Shown one piece after another: positions 7,028-15,040 of a stretch of 35,162 nt of DNA (positions within the stretch are counted from its first letter, which is position 1; each line of letters starts with the position of its first letter). This stretch comes from Candidatus Latescibacterota bacterium. Lineage in GTDB: Bacteria > Latescibacterota > UBA2968. The position numbers were made by a program, and so were the translations under genes. A model generated the notes under the pieces. It did not search any database. It was not told the origin of the DNA and saw only the letters and a list, made by a program, of their open reading frames with translations. The DNA lies in assembly GCA_022824945.1 (NCBI GenBank), contig JAJDYX010000052.1:1-35162 (forward strand), read 5' to 3'.

Positions 7028-8443
7028 ATGAACGTTATTTGTGTGATGCTGGATTCGTTGCGGGCAGATCACGTGGGTGCTTATGGCGACCGGGCAAGGA
7101 CGCCGAATATGGATCGCATCGCGCGTGAATCTCTGGTGTTTTCAAAGGCTTATTCTGGGTCGTTTCCAACCCTGCCGTGCCGACGCGATTTGTTTACGGG
7201 ACGTTGGGGACATCCGTTTAATACCTGGGATAAAATGGAACAGAATTTGCCCACGATGGCCGAGCGCTTTCGTCGCGCGGGGTACACAACGGGGCTGGTT
7301 TTTGATACGCCGATGTTTATGACCCAGGGCAATTTTCTGGATCGCGGATTTGGTTCTATTTCGTGGATTCGCGGGCAGGGGGGTGAGCCGTGGATTAGCG
7401 ATGCGTTGGAGGAGATCAAATGGCCTGCCAGTGAGGATAAAGTAAAATCCGGGGTGATGCGCTATCTGGCGAATCAGCGCGGGCGTTTGTTTGAATCGGA
7501 TTATCTGGGTCCTCGCGTGTTTACCGAGGCGATGCACTGGCTGGAGCGGAATTATGTGAAGGATGGTTTTTTTCTGTGGATTGATTCGTGGGATCCGCAC
7601 GAGCCGTGGGATCCGCCGCAGTATTATGTGGATATGTACGATCCGGGTTATGAGGGCGATGAGCTTATTTATCCGTGTTATGGGTTCAGCAATTATATGA
7701 CGGATGAGGAACTCAATCACGTGCGCGCGTTATACGCGGCTGAGGTGACGATGACGGATCGGTGGTTGGGGATGTTGTGGGATACGATAGGTGTGTTGGG
7801 CTTAAAGGAGAATACGGTTTTTCTGTTGATGGCAGATCACGGGCACTATTTTGGCGATCACGGATTGCAGGGCAAGCCCTGGGGGGATTGGGGGCAGCTT
7901 TACGATCCAATGATTCATATCCCGTTTACGGTGTATCATCCGGATGAGGCGATGGCGGGCAAGCAGGTGGATAGTCTGGTGCAGCCGGTAGATGTGTTTC
8001 CCACGCTTTGCGAATTGGCGGGATTGGATGTGCCCGATGGTGTGCAGGGGCAGTCATTTGCCGATGTTTTGTCGGGCGAGACGGTGAAGCATCGGGATTT
8101 TGCAATTAGTGGGCGCAATTTGAATGATAGCTGGGGCACTGTTCCCGCTACAATCACCGATGGCACCTGGACGCTGGTGTATTGGCCAAATAAAGATCTC
8201 AAATACAAAGGTCCCAAACCGATTCGCACCGAGCGATACGATTGTCGCAATATGCCAGAGCGCCGCGTGGATGAGTTGTTTTATATGGCGGAAGATCCCG
8301 GTCAGGAGAACAATGTGATTGCCGAGCATCCCGAAGAGGCAAGGCGTTTGCATAGGGCGCTTTTGGAACTGATTGAGGATACAGAGACCGATCCGGAGAT
8401 TGCGAAGACGTACTTGCCCACGCCGGGCGATCAGTATCAGTGA
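7028..8443 (+). CDS. Sulfatase-like hydrolase with Thr at the formylglycine position
   Basis: The 471-residue protein shares the fold and layout of the sulfatase at 3644: the metal ligand region VMLDSLRADHVGAYG at residues 6-20, the signature region TLPCRRDLFTGR at 48-59, and the second metal site MADHGHYFGDHG. Lined up with CMPARRDFHTGR of the first sulfatase, the Cys that becomes formylglycine is replaced by Thr48, while the Pro, Arg and TG of the motif are kept; Cys51 is three residues later. It may therefore use Thr as nucleophile, as some phosphodiesterases and phosphotransferases of the superfamily do, or be inactive. ATG at 7028 follows GAGGAG. It is the last gene of the operon; no signal peptide is visible. 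Confidence 0.88.
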   Translation: MNVICVMLDSLRADHVGAYGDRARTPNMDRIARESLVFSKAYSGSFPTLPCRRDLFTGRWGHPFNTWDKMEQNLPTMAERFRRAGYTTGLVFDTPMFMTQGNFLDRGFGSISWIRGQGGEPWISDALEEIKWPASEDKVKSGVMRYLANQRGRLFESDYLGPRVFTEAMHWLERNYVKDGFFLWIDSWDPHEPWDPPQYYVDMYDPGYEGDELIYPCYGFSNYMTDEELNHVRALYAAEVTMTDRWLGMLWDTIGVLGLKENTVFLLMADHGHYFGDHGLQGKPWGDWGQLYDPMIHIPFTVYHPDEAMAGKQVDSLVQPVDVFPTLCELAGLDVPDGVQGQSFADVLSGETVKHRDFAISGRNLNDSWGTVPATITDGTWTLVYWPNKDLKYKGPKPIRTERYDCRNMPERRVDELFYMAEDPGQENNVIAEHPEEARRLHRALLELIEDTETDPEIAKTYLPTPGDQYQ

Positions 8444-8448
8444 GATTT

Positions 8449-9351
8449 TTATGATCGCACGTCTTGCCTGCCGTCGCCGCATCCGCCATCACCGGCAGAT
8501 CGTACATGTGGTTGTCCCGTTATTTTGGTGCCTTTGTACGCGTATGGGTCTTCGCCAGCGATCAGGATGATTTCCCGCATGTCTGCGGTTGCCATGCGTT
8601 CGCCGGGTTTCAGGTTGCGCCAGGGCAGGAGGGATTCCGCGCTCATGTAGTGATTGACGAGTACGCGGCGAAAGCCGGATTTGGCGCGGTTGGGGAGCGA
8701 GCGGTGGAGTAAGTATCCGTGAAAGAAGACGAGTGCGCCTGTTTTGACTTCGACGGGGATGGCGTCGTCATCTGTATAGGGAAATCGAAAGGTTTCATGG
8801 GCGCAGTCAAAACGCTTGTCGTGCTGTACGAGTTGGGGCCACAATATGCCGCGTTTGTGCGAGCCGGGAATGACCCACAAGCAGCCGTTTTCAGTGGTGG
8901 CATCATCAAGGGCAAACCAGCCGCCCGTGAGTGACCGGTCGCGGGTGGGGATGTAGATTTCATCCTGGTGCCATGCTTGTCCGGGTTTTCCCGCGCTTTT
9001 GATGAAGAGCATGGATTGCATGCATTTGACATTGGGTCCGATGACGCTTGTGAGACCATCGACCATTACGGGATGGGATAGCGCGTCGTACATGATGGGC
9101 GAGGTTCTGTGTACGTGATGGATACACAAGATGCGTTCGATTACGTCGTCGTCGGTGTCATCGGGCGAGATGGCGGGTAAATTGCCTATATCGCCGCGTT
9201 TCCCGCGGCACAGAGCGGTGGTTTCGTCGCGCAGGGTTTCGACTTCTTCGAGGGTGAGTGCATCGGGGATTACGAGGTATCCATTTTCGCGGTAAAAGGC
9301 CACGTCGTCTTCGGTTACGCGAGAGGTGGCTTCTTCGGAGATGGTTGCCAT
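8449..9351 (-). CDS. Phytanoyl-CoA dioxygenase (PhyH) family protein
   Basis: The 300-residue Fe(II)/2-oxoglutarate oxygenase has a complete facial triad: WHQDEIY with His128 and Asp130, and the distal His216 in YLLHRSLPN. GGWFALDDAT and WVIPGSHKRG lie between them, as usual, and an arginine in the following GFRRVLVNHY segment can bind 2-oxoglutarate. The start at 9351 is preferred over the in-frame ATG at 9363 because GGAG lies six bases before it and nothing lies before the other. The gene converges on the Thr sulfatase gene with only five bases between the stops and no terminator. It is read from a promoter that overlaps the one of the third sulfatase, so the two units may be regulated together. 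Confidence 0.92.
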   Translation of the reverse strand: MATISEEATSRVTEDDVAFYRENGYLVIPDALTLEEVETLRDETTALCRGKRGDIGNLPAISPDDTDDDVIERILCIHHVHRTSPIMYDALSHPVMVDGLTSVIGPNVKCMQSMLFIKSAGKPGQAWHQDEIYIPTRDRSLTGGWFALDDATTENGCLWVIPGSHKRGILWPQLVQHDKRFDCAHETFRFPYTDDDAIPVEVKTGALVFFHGYLLHRSLPNRAKSGFRRVLVNHYMSAESLLPWRNLKPGERMATADMREIILIAGEDPYAYKGTKITGQPHVRSAGDGGCGDGRQDVRS

Positions 9352-9368
9352 TGAAAACTCCATAGAGA

Positions 9369-9398
9369 TTGACTGATAAATCAGGTTCGTTCTATAAT
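9369..9398 (+). promoter_or_regulatory. Sigma-70-type promoter for the third sulfatase
   Basis: TTGACT at 9369-9374 and a perfect TATAAT at 9393-9398 are separated by 18 bases, about 70 bases before the TTG start at 9469. This is the best promoter match in the window. Confidence 0.65.
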
Positions 9399-9425
9399 AA
9401 TCGGGCAGTAGGGCGTTGTCGTCAA
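9397..9425 (-). promoter_or_regulatory. Divergent promoter for the PhyH gene at 8449-9351
   Basis: On the minus strand TTGACG (9425-9420) is followed after 17 bases by GATTAT (9402-9397). Its -10 box overlaps the rightward -10 box by two bases, so the two promoters should compete for RNA polymerase. Confidence 0.45.
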
Positions 9426-9468
9426 GAACAATGCATGCTGCAAAACAGCTTTTAAGGAGGATTTTATC

Positions 9469-10776
9469 TTGAATCGAAGACCAAATTTTGTGGTGATTTT
9501 TTTGGATGATTCCGGGTGGGCAGATTTTCGACCATTTGGAGAGACGGCGTATCCGACGCCCAATGTGGAAAAATTGGCATCAGGCGGGTGTTGTTATCAC
9601 CAGTTTTACGTGCCTCAGGCGGTTTGTTCGGCGTCGCGGGCGTCGTTGTTGACGGGATGTTATCCGGGTAGGCATAAGGTTTATGGCGCGATTCCGCCCC
9701 GGGCGCGGGGATTGGATCCGAGTTTTGCCACGATTGCAGAGGTGCTCAAGCCCGCGGGATATGTAACGGGAGTTTTTGGCAAGTGGCATATTGGCGATCA
9801 TGAGGATACGCGCCCGCCCGCTCGAGGTTTTGATGAGTCGTCGGGTTTGATGTATTCCAATGATATGTGGAAATACCATCCTCAGACCAGGCATTTTGAT
9901 ACAATGGAATTGCAGTTCTGGAAAAATGGAGAGATCGTTATTGACGATGTGTCGCCAGAGCAGCAGAAGATGCTGACGACGTGGTACACAGAGCATGCGG
10001 TCGATTTTATCGGGCGTCATGCCGATGAGCCGTTTTTCCTGTATGTGCCCCACAATATGCCGCATGTGCCGCTGTTTTGTAGCGATAAGTTCGACGGAAA
10101 ATCAGGGGAAGGTTTGTATGCCGATGTGATGATGGAGATCGATTGGTCGGTGGGTGAGATTATGAATGCGCTTGAAGAAGCGGGCGTGGCGGATGATACG
10201 GTTGTGGTTTTTACGTCGGATAATGGTCCGTGGATTTCTTATGGCAATCACGCGGGGAAGACGCCGTATCGCGAGGCGAAGGGAACGGGTTTTGATGGGG
10301 GTACGCGTTCGGCATGTGTGATGCATTATCCCAATGGCATTCCAGCGGGCGAGATATCGCATCAAGCATTTTGTTCGGTGGATTTTTTGCCGACGTTTGC
10401 AAAGTTGGCGGGGGCGGATTTGCCGGATTATACGATTGATGGCGTCAATGTTTGGGATATTGTGACGTGTCAGCCAGATGCGACCAATTCACATGTGTAT
10501 TATCCGGTGTCAACCGGACGAAATTTTGATGGGGTGGTCAGTGGGGATGGCAAGTGGAAGTTGCATTTGCCACACGATTATCGCACGCTTGTGGAAGCGG
10601 GCAATGACGGAGAGCCAGGGCAATACGAGATCGCGTATATCGAGTTGTCGCTTTTTGATATGGAAAACGATCCCTATGAGACGACGAATGTGATTGATGA
10701 GTATCCCGAGGTGGCGCAAGAACTCAAGGTGTTGGCAGAAGCGCATCGGGATATGTGGTGGGTCGAGAAGAATTAA
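9469..10776 (+). CDS. Arylsulfatase-type sulfatase, C-x-A-x-R signature
   Basis: The 435-residue protein looks like a classical arylsulfatase: FVVIFLDDSGWADF with the paired metal ligands Asp13-Asp14, signature CSASRASLLTG with Cys53 as the future formylglycine, GKWHIG with the active-site Lys and His, and FTSDNGPW as the second metal site. The usual Pro of CxPxR is Ala here, a variant that is tolerated in active sulfatases. It is only distantly similar to the two sulfatases upstream. The start is TTG with AAGGAGG eight bases before it. No signal peptide is visible. It is co-transcribed with the unusual PhyH gene that follows 16 bases later. The substrate is unknown; no maturation enzyme (FGE or anSME) is encoded in the window. 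Confidence 0.93.
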   Translation: MNRRPNFVVIFLDDSGWADFRPFGETAYPTPNVEKLASGGCCYHQFYVPQAVCSASRASLLTGCYPGRHKVYGAIPPRARGLDPSFATIAEVLKPAGYVTGVFGKWHIGDHEDTRPPARGFDESSGLMYSNDMWKYHPQTRHFDTMELQFWKNGEIVIDDVSPEQQKMLTTWYTEHAVDFIGRHADEPFFLYVPHNMPHVPLFCSDKFDGKSGEGLYADVMMEIDWSVGEIMNALEEAGVADDTVVVFTSDNGPWISYGNHAGKTPYREAKGTGFDGGTRSACVMHYPNGIPAGEISHQAFCSVDFLPTFAKLAGADLPDYTIDGVNVWDIVTCQPDATNSHVYYPVSTGRNFDGVVSGDGKWKLHLPHDYRTLVEAGNDGEPGQYEIAYIELSLFDMENDPYETTNVIDEYPEVAQELKVLAEAHRDMWWVEKN

Positions 10777-10792
10777 AGCAGGAGGTTTTGAT

Positions 10793-11581
10793 ATGGGTAT
10801 TTCGGCAAAAGAATGGACACCTACTTTGACGGAGAAAGAAACCGTGATGTTTGACCTGAAAGGGTATATTCTTTTTCCGGCTGTTTTGAGCGAGGATGAG
10901 ATTGCGCCGATTAAGGAACAGTGTGAGAAATTGCGTACCGATAGAGATTCTCTGCCGTCCGAAGCGCGTTGTTTGCCAGGTGGTCCTGCATCGGTATTAA
11001 TTGATCATCCAGCGATTATGCGGGTGCTGCATACGGTTATCGATGATGAGACTGAGAAGATCCGCCTGGAAGGCGCGTTTGTGTCTTATCGCTTTAAGGG
11101 AGATAATCACAGGGGATGGACGCCGCATGCCGGGGGTAAGTCCGTGAATCCCAATTACAGCTATCAATACCACGATGGGCGGATTTACTCCGGGATGACG
11201 CGCGTGGTTTGGGAATTAAATGGCGTGGAGAAGGGAAAAGGAGGGACGGCTTTTATTCCGGGTAGCCACAAGTCCAATTTCAGGAAGAAGCTGCCTTTGT
11301 TCGACGATCCAGATTCGGGGGTGTGGGATACGTATGGGTGCCCGCCGGGGTCTCTGCTGGTTTTTTCTGAGGCGGTGCGCCATACGTCTTGTGTTTGGAC
11401 GCAGGATGTGCCGAGGATGGCTCTGTTTTATGCTTATAATCACATCAATGTGCGCCATCACAAACCCGGGTTTACTGAAGATATGCTCGATTCGCTTTCG
11501 CCAGAACACCGTCGATTTTTCAGCGAGGTGTATCACCCGCAATTTGATGGCGATGAATGGAAAAGGCGACTGAATCGTTAG
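10793..11581 (+). CDS. PhyH-family protein with HxG in place of the HxD iron motif
   Basis: The 262-residue protein has the PhyH framework: TRVVWELNGV and TAFIPGSHKSNF near residues 136-163, PPGSLLVFSEAVRHTS with the distal His197, and an Arg shortly after (VPRMALF). In the position of the first iron-binding motif it reads TPHAGGK, so His112 is followed by Gly114 instead of Asp. Loss of this carboxylate is the hallmark of Fe/2-oxoglutarate halogenases, where a halide occupies the site, but Asp128 of YHDGR might serve instead, or the protein may not bind iron. The ATG at 10793 follows GGAGG by seven bases. It lies 16 bases after the sulfatase gene and probably acts on the same compound. Confidence 0.85.
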   Translation: MGISAKEWTPTLTEKETVMFDLKGYILFPAVLSEDEIAPIKEQCEKLRTDRDSLPSEARCLPGGPASVLIDHPAIMRVLHTVIDDETEKIRLEGAFVSYRFKGDNHRGWTPHAGGKSVNPNYSYQYHDGRIYSGMTRVVWELNGVEKGKGGTAFIPGSHKSNFRKKLPLFDDPDSGVWDTYGCPPGSLLVFSEAVRHTSCVWTQDVPRMALFYAYNHINVRHHKPGFTEDMLDSLSPEHRRFFSEVYHPQFDGDEWKRRLNR

Positions 11582-11671
11582 ATACGGGTTGCTGAATGAC
11601 TGGCGGGTTTAGATGCTATGTCGTAAATTATTTGAAAGTGTTGTCTTTCATGTTTTTATAAGGAGCAGGCA

Positions 11672-13045
11672 ATGTCAAATAAGGTGACGATTTTTGGTGC
11701 GGGTAGCGTGGTGTTTTCACTCGGGCTGGTGAAGGATTTGTGTCTGACAAAGGAATTGAATGGCAGCCACGTTTGTTTTATGGATATCAATGAGGAAGTA
11801 CTCGATGTAATTTACGAACTCGGGCGGCGGTATGCCGAGGATTTGAGCGCGGATATGACGTTTGAGAAGACGTCGAGCAGGGAGGCCGCATTGCAGGATG
11901 CCGATTTTGTGATCAATACGGCGACGGTGACGCACAATGAGTATTTTATGCAGCGGCGGCGCAAGATGACGGCGAAACTCGGTTATTTTTACGACAAAAC
12001 CGGGATGCCCGAGTATCACAATTTGCAACTGATGCTGGATGTGGCGCAGGATATGGAGAAGCTGTGTCCCGATGCGTGGATTTTGCTGGCGGGTAATCCT
12101 GTTTTTGCCGGAACGACATTGATGACGCGGGAGACGGGGATTAAGGTGTGCGGGTTGTGTCACGGGCATTATGGGTATGCGGAGGTGGCGCGTACGTTGG
12201 GATTGGATCCGGATGAGGTGACGTGGCAGGCTCCGGGATTGAATCACAATATTTGGATGACGGATTTTATCTATGAAAATGAAGATATGTATCCGAAGCT
12301 GGATCGGTGGATTGCGGAGGAGAGCGAGGCGTATTGGGAGCGGTTGGCCCGAGAGGGCAAGTCTATTCCCACGCAGATGTCGCGTGCTTCGATTCATCAA
12401 TACAGGATGTATGGCTTGATGCCCATTGGCGATACGCCCCGGCGGGGCGGTTGGTGGTATCATACGGGTTTGGATGCGCGGAAATACTGGTACGATCCCA
12501 ATGGCGGTAAAGATACGCCGGCAGGACGAGATGCGGTGCTGGCGGGCAAGGCAAAAAAGTACGAGCAGATGAAGGCGGCGGCTTATGATGAGAAAGTTCG
12601 GCCGGTTGATTTGTTTGGCGATCAGATGACGCACGAGCAGCATATTCCGATTATGAATGGGCTGGTGAACAATGTGGAAGGTCAGTTTCAGGTGAATGTG
12701 CCCAATCACGGCGTTTTGCCGGGTATTCCCGATGATGTGGCGGTGGAAGTGCCCGCGATTGTGAATAAGAAGGGCATTCAGCCTGTGCGCGTGCCGCCAT
12801 TGTCGAAGAAGATTATGCTGGAGTGCATTTATCCCGATTGGCTCAGTATGGAGCGCACACTCGAAGCGGTTTTGTCGGGCGATAAGTCGATGATGCTATT
12901 TGGCGTGCTCGAAAGTAAGGAGACAAAGTCTTATGAGCACGGGTTGGAGGTGCTGGATGCGCTGTTTGATATTGAACCCAATGAGCCGATGAAATACGTG
13001 GAAGATATCAACGCGCATTTTGACTGGCCGAAGAATTGGGCGTAG
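11672..13045 (+). CDS. Glycoside hydrolase family 4-type protein (NAD- and metal-dependent glycosidase)
   Basis: The 457-residue protein has the GH4 pattern: an N-terminal NAD-binding segment VTIFGAGSVVFS, AGNPV near residues 140-144, the metal-binding Cys163 in GLCHGHYG and the His192 in PGLNHNIW. GH4 enzymes cleave alpha- or beta-glycosides by a redox-elimination route using NAD+ and Mn2+ in the cytoplasm, so they accept imported, often modified or phosphorylated, sugars. Length agrees with the family. AAGGAG lies before the ATG, and a 90-base gap separates it from the PhyH gene, where I see only a weak TTGAAA-type promoter. It is followed 14 bases later by the aminotransferase-like gene. 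Specificity (glucoside, galactoside or uronide) cannot be told. Confidence 0.9.
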   Translation: MSNKVTIFGAGSVVFSLGLVKDLCLTKELNGSHVCFMDINEEVLDVIYELGRRYAEDLSADMTFEKTSSREAALQDADFVINTATVTHNEYFMQRRRKMTAKLGYFYDKTGMPEYHNLQLMLDVAQDMEKLCPDAWILLAGNPVFAGTTLMTRETGIKVCGLCHGHYGYAEVARTLGLDPDEVTWQAPGLNHNIWMTDFIYENEDMYPKLDRWIAEESEAYWERLAREGKSIPTQMSRASIHQYRMYGLMPIGDTPRRGGWWYHTGLDARKYWYDPNGGKDTPAGRDAVLAGKAKKYEQMKAAAYDEKVRPVDLFGDQMTHEQHIPIMNGLVNNVEGQFQVNVPNHGVLPGIPDDVAVEVPAIVNKKGIQPVRVPPLSKKIMLECIYPDWLSMERTLEAVLSGDKSMMLFGVLESKETKSYEHGLEVLDALFDIEPNEPMKYVEDINAHFDWPKNWA

Positions 13046-13059
13046 TGTGGTCTTAACCC

Positions 13060-14175
13060 ATGTTGCCGTTTACGCACATCGTCCGCGCTCTACCAGCGAC
13101 CGTTCCCTTTGTGCCGCCTGAGGCATTGGAGCGGGAGCAAGGGCAGCCGCTCGCCCTGCGAGTTGGGGCTAACGAGAGCAATTTTGGTATCTCGCCACGG
13201 GCGCGGCAGGCCATGGTAGAGGCGGTGGAGCAAGTGCATTGGTACAACGATCCAGAGGGATACGAGCTGCGATCGGCGTTGGCGGTGCGGCACGGGGTGG
13301 CGCGGGAAGAGGTCGTCTTGGGTGCGGGGATTGACGAACTGTTGGGGCTTTTGGTGCGCCTTTTTGCCGAGCCGGGCGACGCGGTGGTGACGTCGCTGGG
13401 GGCCTATCCCACGTTTAACTACCACGTTGAGGGGCACGGGGCGGTGTTGCACAAGGTGCCCTATCGCGCGGATCGGGAGGACTTGTCGGCCCTGTTGGAC
13501 AAGGCGCGGCAAGTGCGCCCCAAGCTGATCTACGTGGCCAATCCCGACAACCCCATGGGCACCTTTCAGCGAGCCGACGAGTTGCGGGATTTTATCGCGG
13601 TGTTGCCGCCGGATTGTGTGTTGCTGCTCGACGAGGCATATATCGACTTCGCGCCGGAGGATGCCCTGTTGCCGCTGGAAGTGGAACGGGCACAGGTGGT
13701 GCGGTTGCGGACGTTTTCCAAGGCGCACGGCATGGCTGGGGCCAGGGTCGGCTACGCGCTGGCACACCGCGATGTGGTGGCCGCGCTCGACAAGGTGCGC
13801 AATCACTTTGGCGTCAATCGCATCGCCCAAGCCGGGGCACTTGCTTCGCTGGACGACGATGCGTTCGTGCGCTCGGTGGTGCGGCAAGTAGAGGAAGGCC
13901 GACGGGAATACGCGGTGCTGGCGGCGGAATTGGGGCTGCAAACGGTGCCTTCGGCGACTAATTTTGTGGCCCTCGACGTGGGTAGTGGCGAGCGAGCGCG
14001 GCGGCTGATGCAGATGCTTTTGCAGCACGGGGTCTTCGTGCGGATGCCGGGCGTGGCTCCGCTCGATCGCTGCATTCGCGTGACCGTGGGGCCATCCGCC
14101 GAGCGGCAAGCCTTTGCGAAGGTGTTGTGTGCGGTGTTGCCGCAATTAGATATTGGAGACGAAATCTCCTGTTGA
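13060..14175 (+). CDS. Histidinol-phosphate-aminotransferase-like class I/II aminotransferase
   Basis: The 371-residue protein has the fold-type I aminotransferase pattern: LGAGIDELLGLL, ANPDNPMGT with the PLP-binding Asn161, LLLDEAYIDFAP with Asp191, and RTFSKAHGMAGARVGYA with the Schiff-base Lys221. The closest recognisable relatives are HisC-type enzymes, which use histidinol phosphate or aromatic amino acids. Its codons are visibly richer in G and C at third positions (GAC, TAC, GCC, CTG) than those of genes on both sides, and it lacks the strong AGGAG before the ATG that the neighbours have. Both suggest separate arrival. No other histidine-pathway gene is near, so a role in amino-sugar or amino-acid catabolism is as likely as histidine synthesis. 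Confidence 0.88.
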   Translation: MLPFTHIVRALPATVPFVPPEALEREQGQPLALRVGANESNFGISPRARQAMVEAVEQVHWYNDPEGYELRSALAVRHGVAREEVVLGAGIDELLGLLVRLFAEPGDAVVTSLGAYPTFNYHVEGHGAVLHKVPYRADREDLSALLDKARQVRPKLIYVANPDNPMGTFQRADELRDFIAVLPPDCVLLLDEAYIDFAPEDALLPLEVERAQVVRLRTFSKAHGMAGARVGYALAHRDVVAALDKVRNHFGVNRIAQAGALASLDDDAFVRSVVRQVEEGRREYAVLAAELGLQTVPSATNFVALDVGSGERARRLMQMLLQHGVFVRMPGVAPLDRCIRVTVGPSAERQAFAKVLCAVLPQLDIGDEISC

Positions 14176-14225
14176 CAGCGTTTCAAGGGTTCTTCCGCAC
14201 ATTTACACGATAAAGGAGATCTGTT

Positions 14226-14996
14226 GTGAAATACGGTATTCGAGATAATATGTTAAAAGCACCACTGGAAGCGGTGTTTTCGGTGGCGAAGGATATTGGG
14301 TTTGATGGGGTGGAGTTTTGTGTTGGGCGAGACTATGGGGAGAATATTTTGTGGGAGGATGGTGGGGCAGAGAAGCTGAAGGGATTGGCAGATGCAGCGG
14401 GTGTTGAGATTTCTTCACTGTCGCCGGGGGTGTTTTCGCAATTTCATCCCGCGCTGCCAGAAGCGGAAAAGCGCGCCGAGGGTGTTGAGATTTTGACGCA
14501 TGTGATTGGGTCGTGTGCGGCGGTTGATACGCGACATATTCTGGTGCCGATGTTTCCGAGAGATATGGATGAGTGGCCGGATTCGACGTGGGATCAACTG
14601 GTGGATGGGTTCAAAGCACTGGGCGATGTTGCGGAAGAAAACGGCGTGATTTTGGATCTGGAGACGACCTTTAGTGCGGATCAACTGGTGATGATTTTGG
14701 ACCGCGTGGGGTCCCGTGCGGTGAAGGTCTATCACGATACGGGCAATACGATGACGCGCGGACAGGATCCGGCTGAGGAAATTTTGAAGTTGGGGGCTGA
14801 GGGGGTTGGGATGATTCACGCCAAGGATACGGACCGACAGGCGTTGGGAGACGGGCGCGTGGATTTTGATTCGGTAGATGCGGCCATGCGCGAAATCGGT
14901 TACGATGGATACATCGTTTTGGAGACGCCTTCGGGTGACGATCCAAACGCCGATCACGCAAAGAATTTGGCGTTTATCAAAAAGCTGGGGGTTTGA
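14226..14996 (+). CDS. Sugar phosphate isomerase/epimerase, xylose-isomerase-like TIM barrel
   Basis: The 256-residue protein fits the AP-endonuclease-2/xylose-isomerase-like barrel. The metal ligands expected at the ends of the strands are visible: Glu146 in LDLETT, Asp171 in VYHDTGN, His198 in MIHAKD and Glu233 in IVLETP. Relatives include L-xylulose-5-phosphate 3-epimerase, D-tagatose 3-epimerase and inosose-handling enzymes. The start is GTG with AAAGGAG seven bases upstream. It is 50 bases after the aminotransferase-like gene and is the last gene before a long leader region. With the GH4 and Gfo/Idh/MocA genes nearby it most likely interconverts a sugar or cyclitol in the same catabolic route; the reaction is not predictable in detail. 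Confidence 0.88.
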   Translation: MKYGIRDNMLKAPLEAVFSVAKDIGFDGVEFCVGRDYGENILWEDGGAEKLKGLADAAGVEISSLSPGVFSQFHPALPEAEKRAEGVEILTHVIGSCAAVDTRHILVPMFPRDMDEWPDSTWDQLVDGFKALGDVAEENGVILDLETTFSADQLVMILDRVGSRAVKVYHDTGNTMTRGQDPAEEILKLGAEGVGMIHAKDTDRQALGDGRVDFDSVDAAMREIGYDGYIVLETPSGDDPNADHAKNLAFIKKLGV

Positions 14997-15040
14997 GCGG
15001 GGTTTGGAACATTTAGAATATTGGTTTGGTCAAAATTAAA

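Noticed and set aside
14172..14177. Perfect TTGACA before the TIM-barrel gene
   Set aside because: No acceptable -10 box stands 15-19 bases downstream, and it overlaps the stop of the preceding gene.
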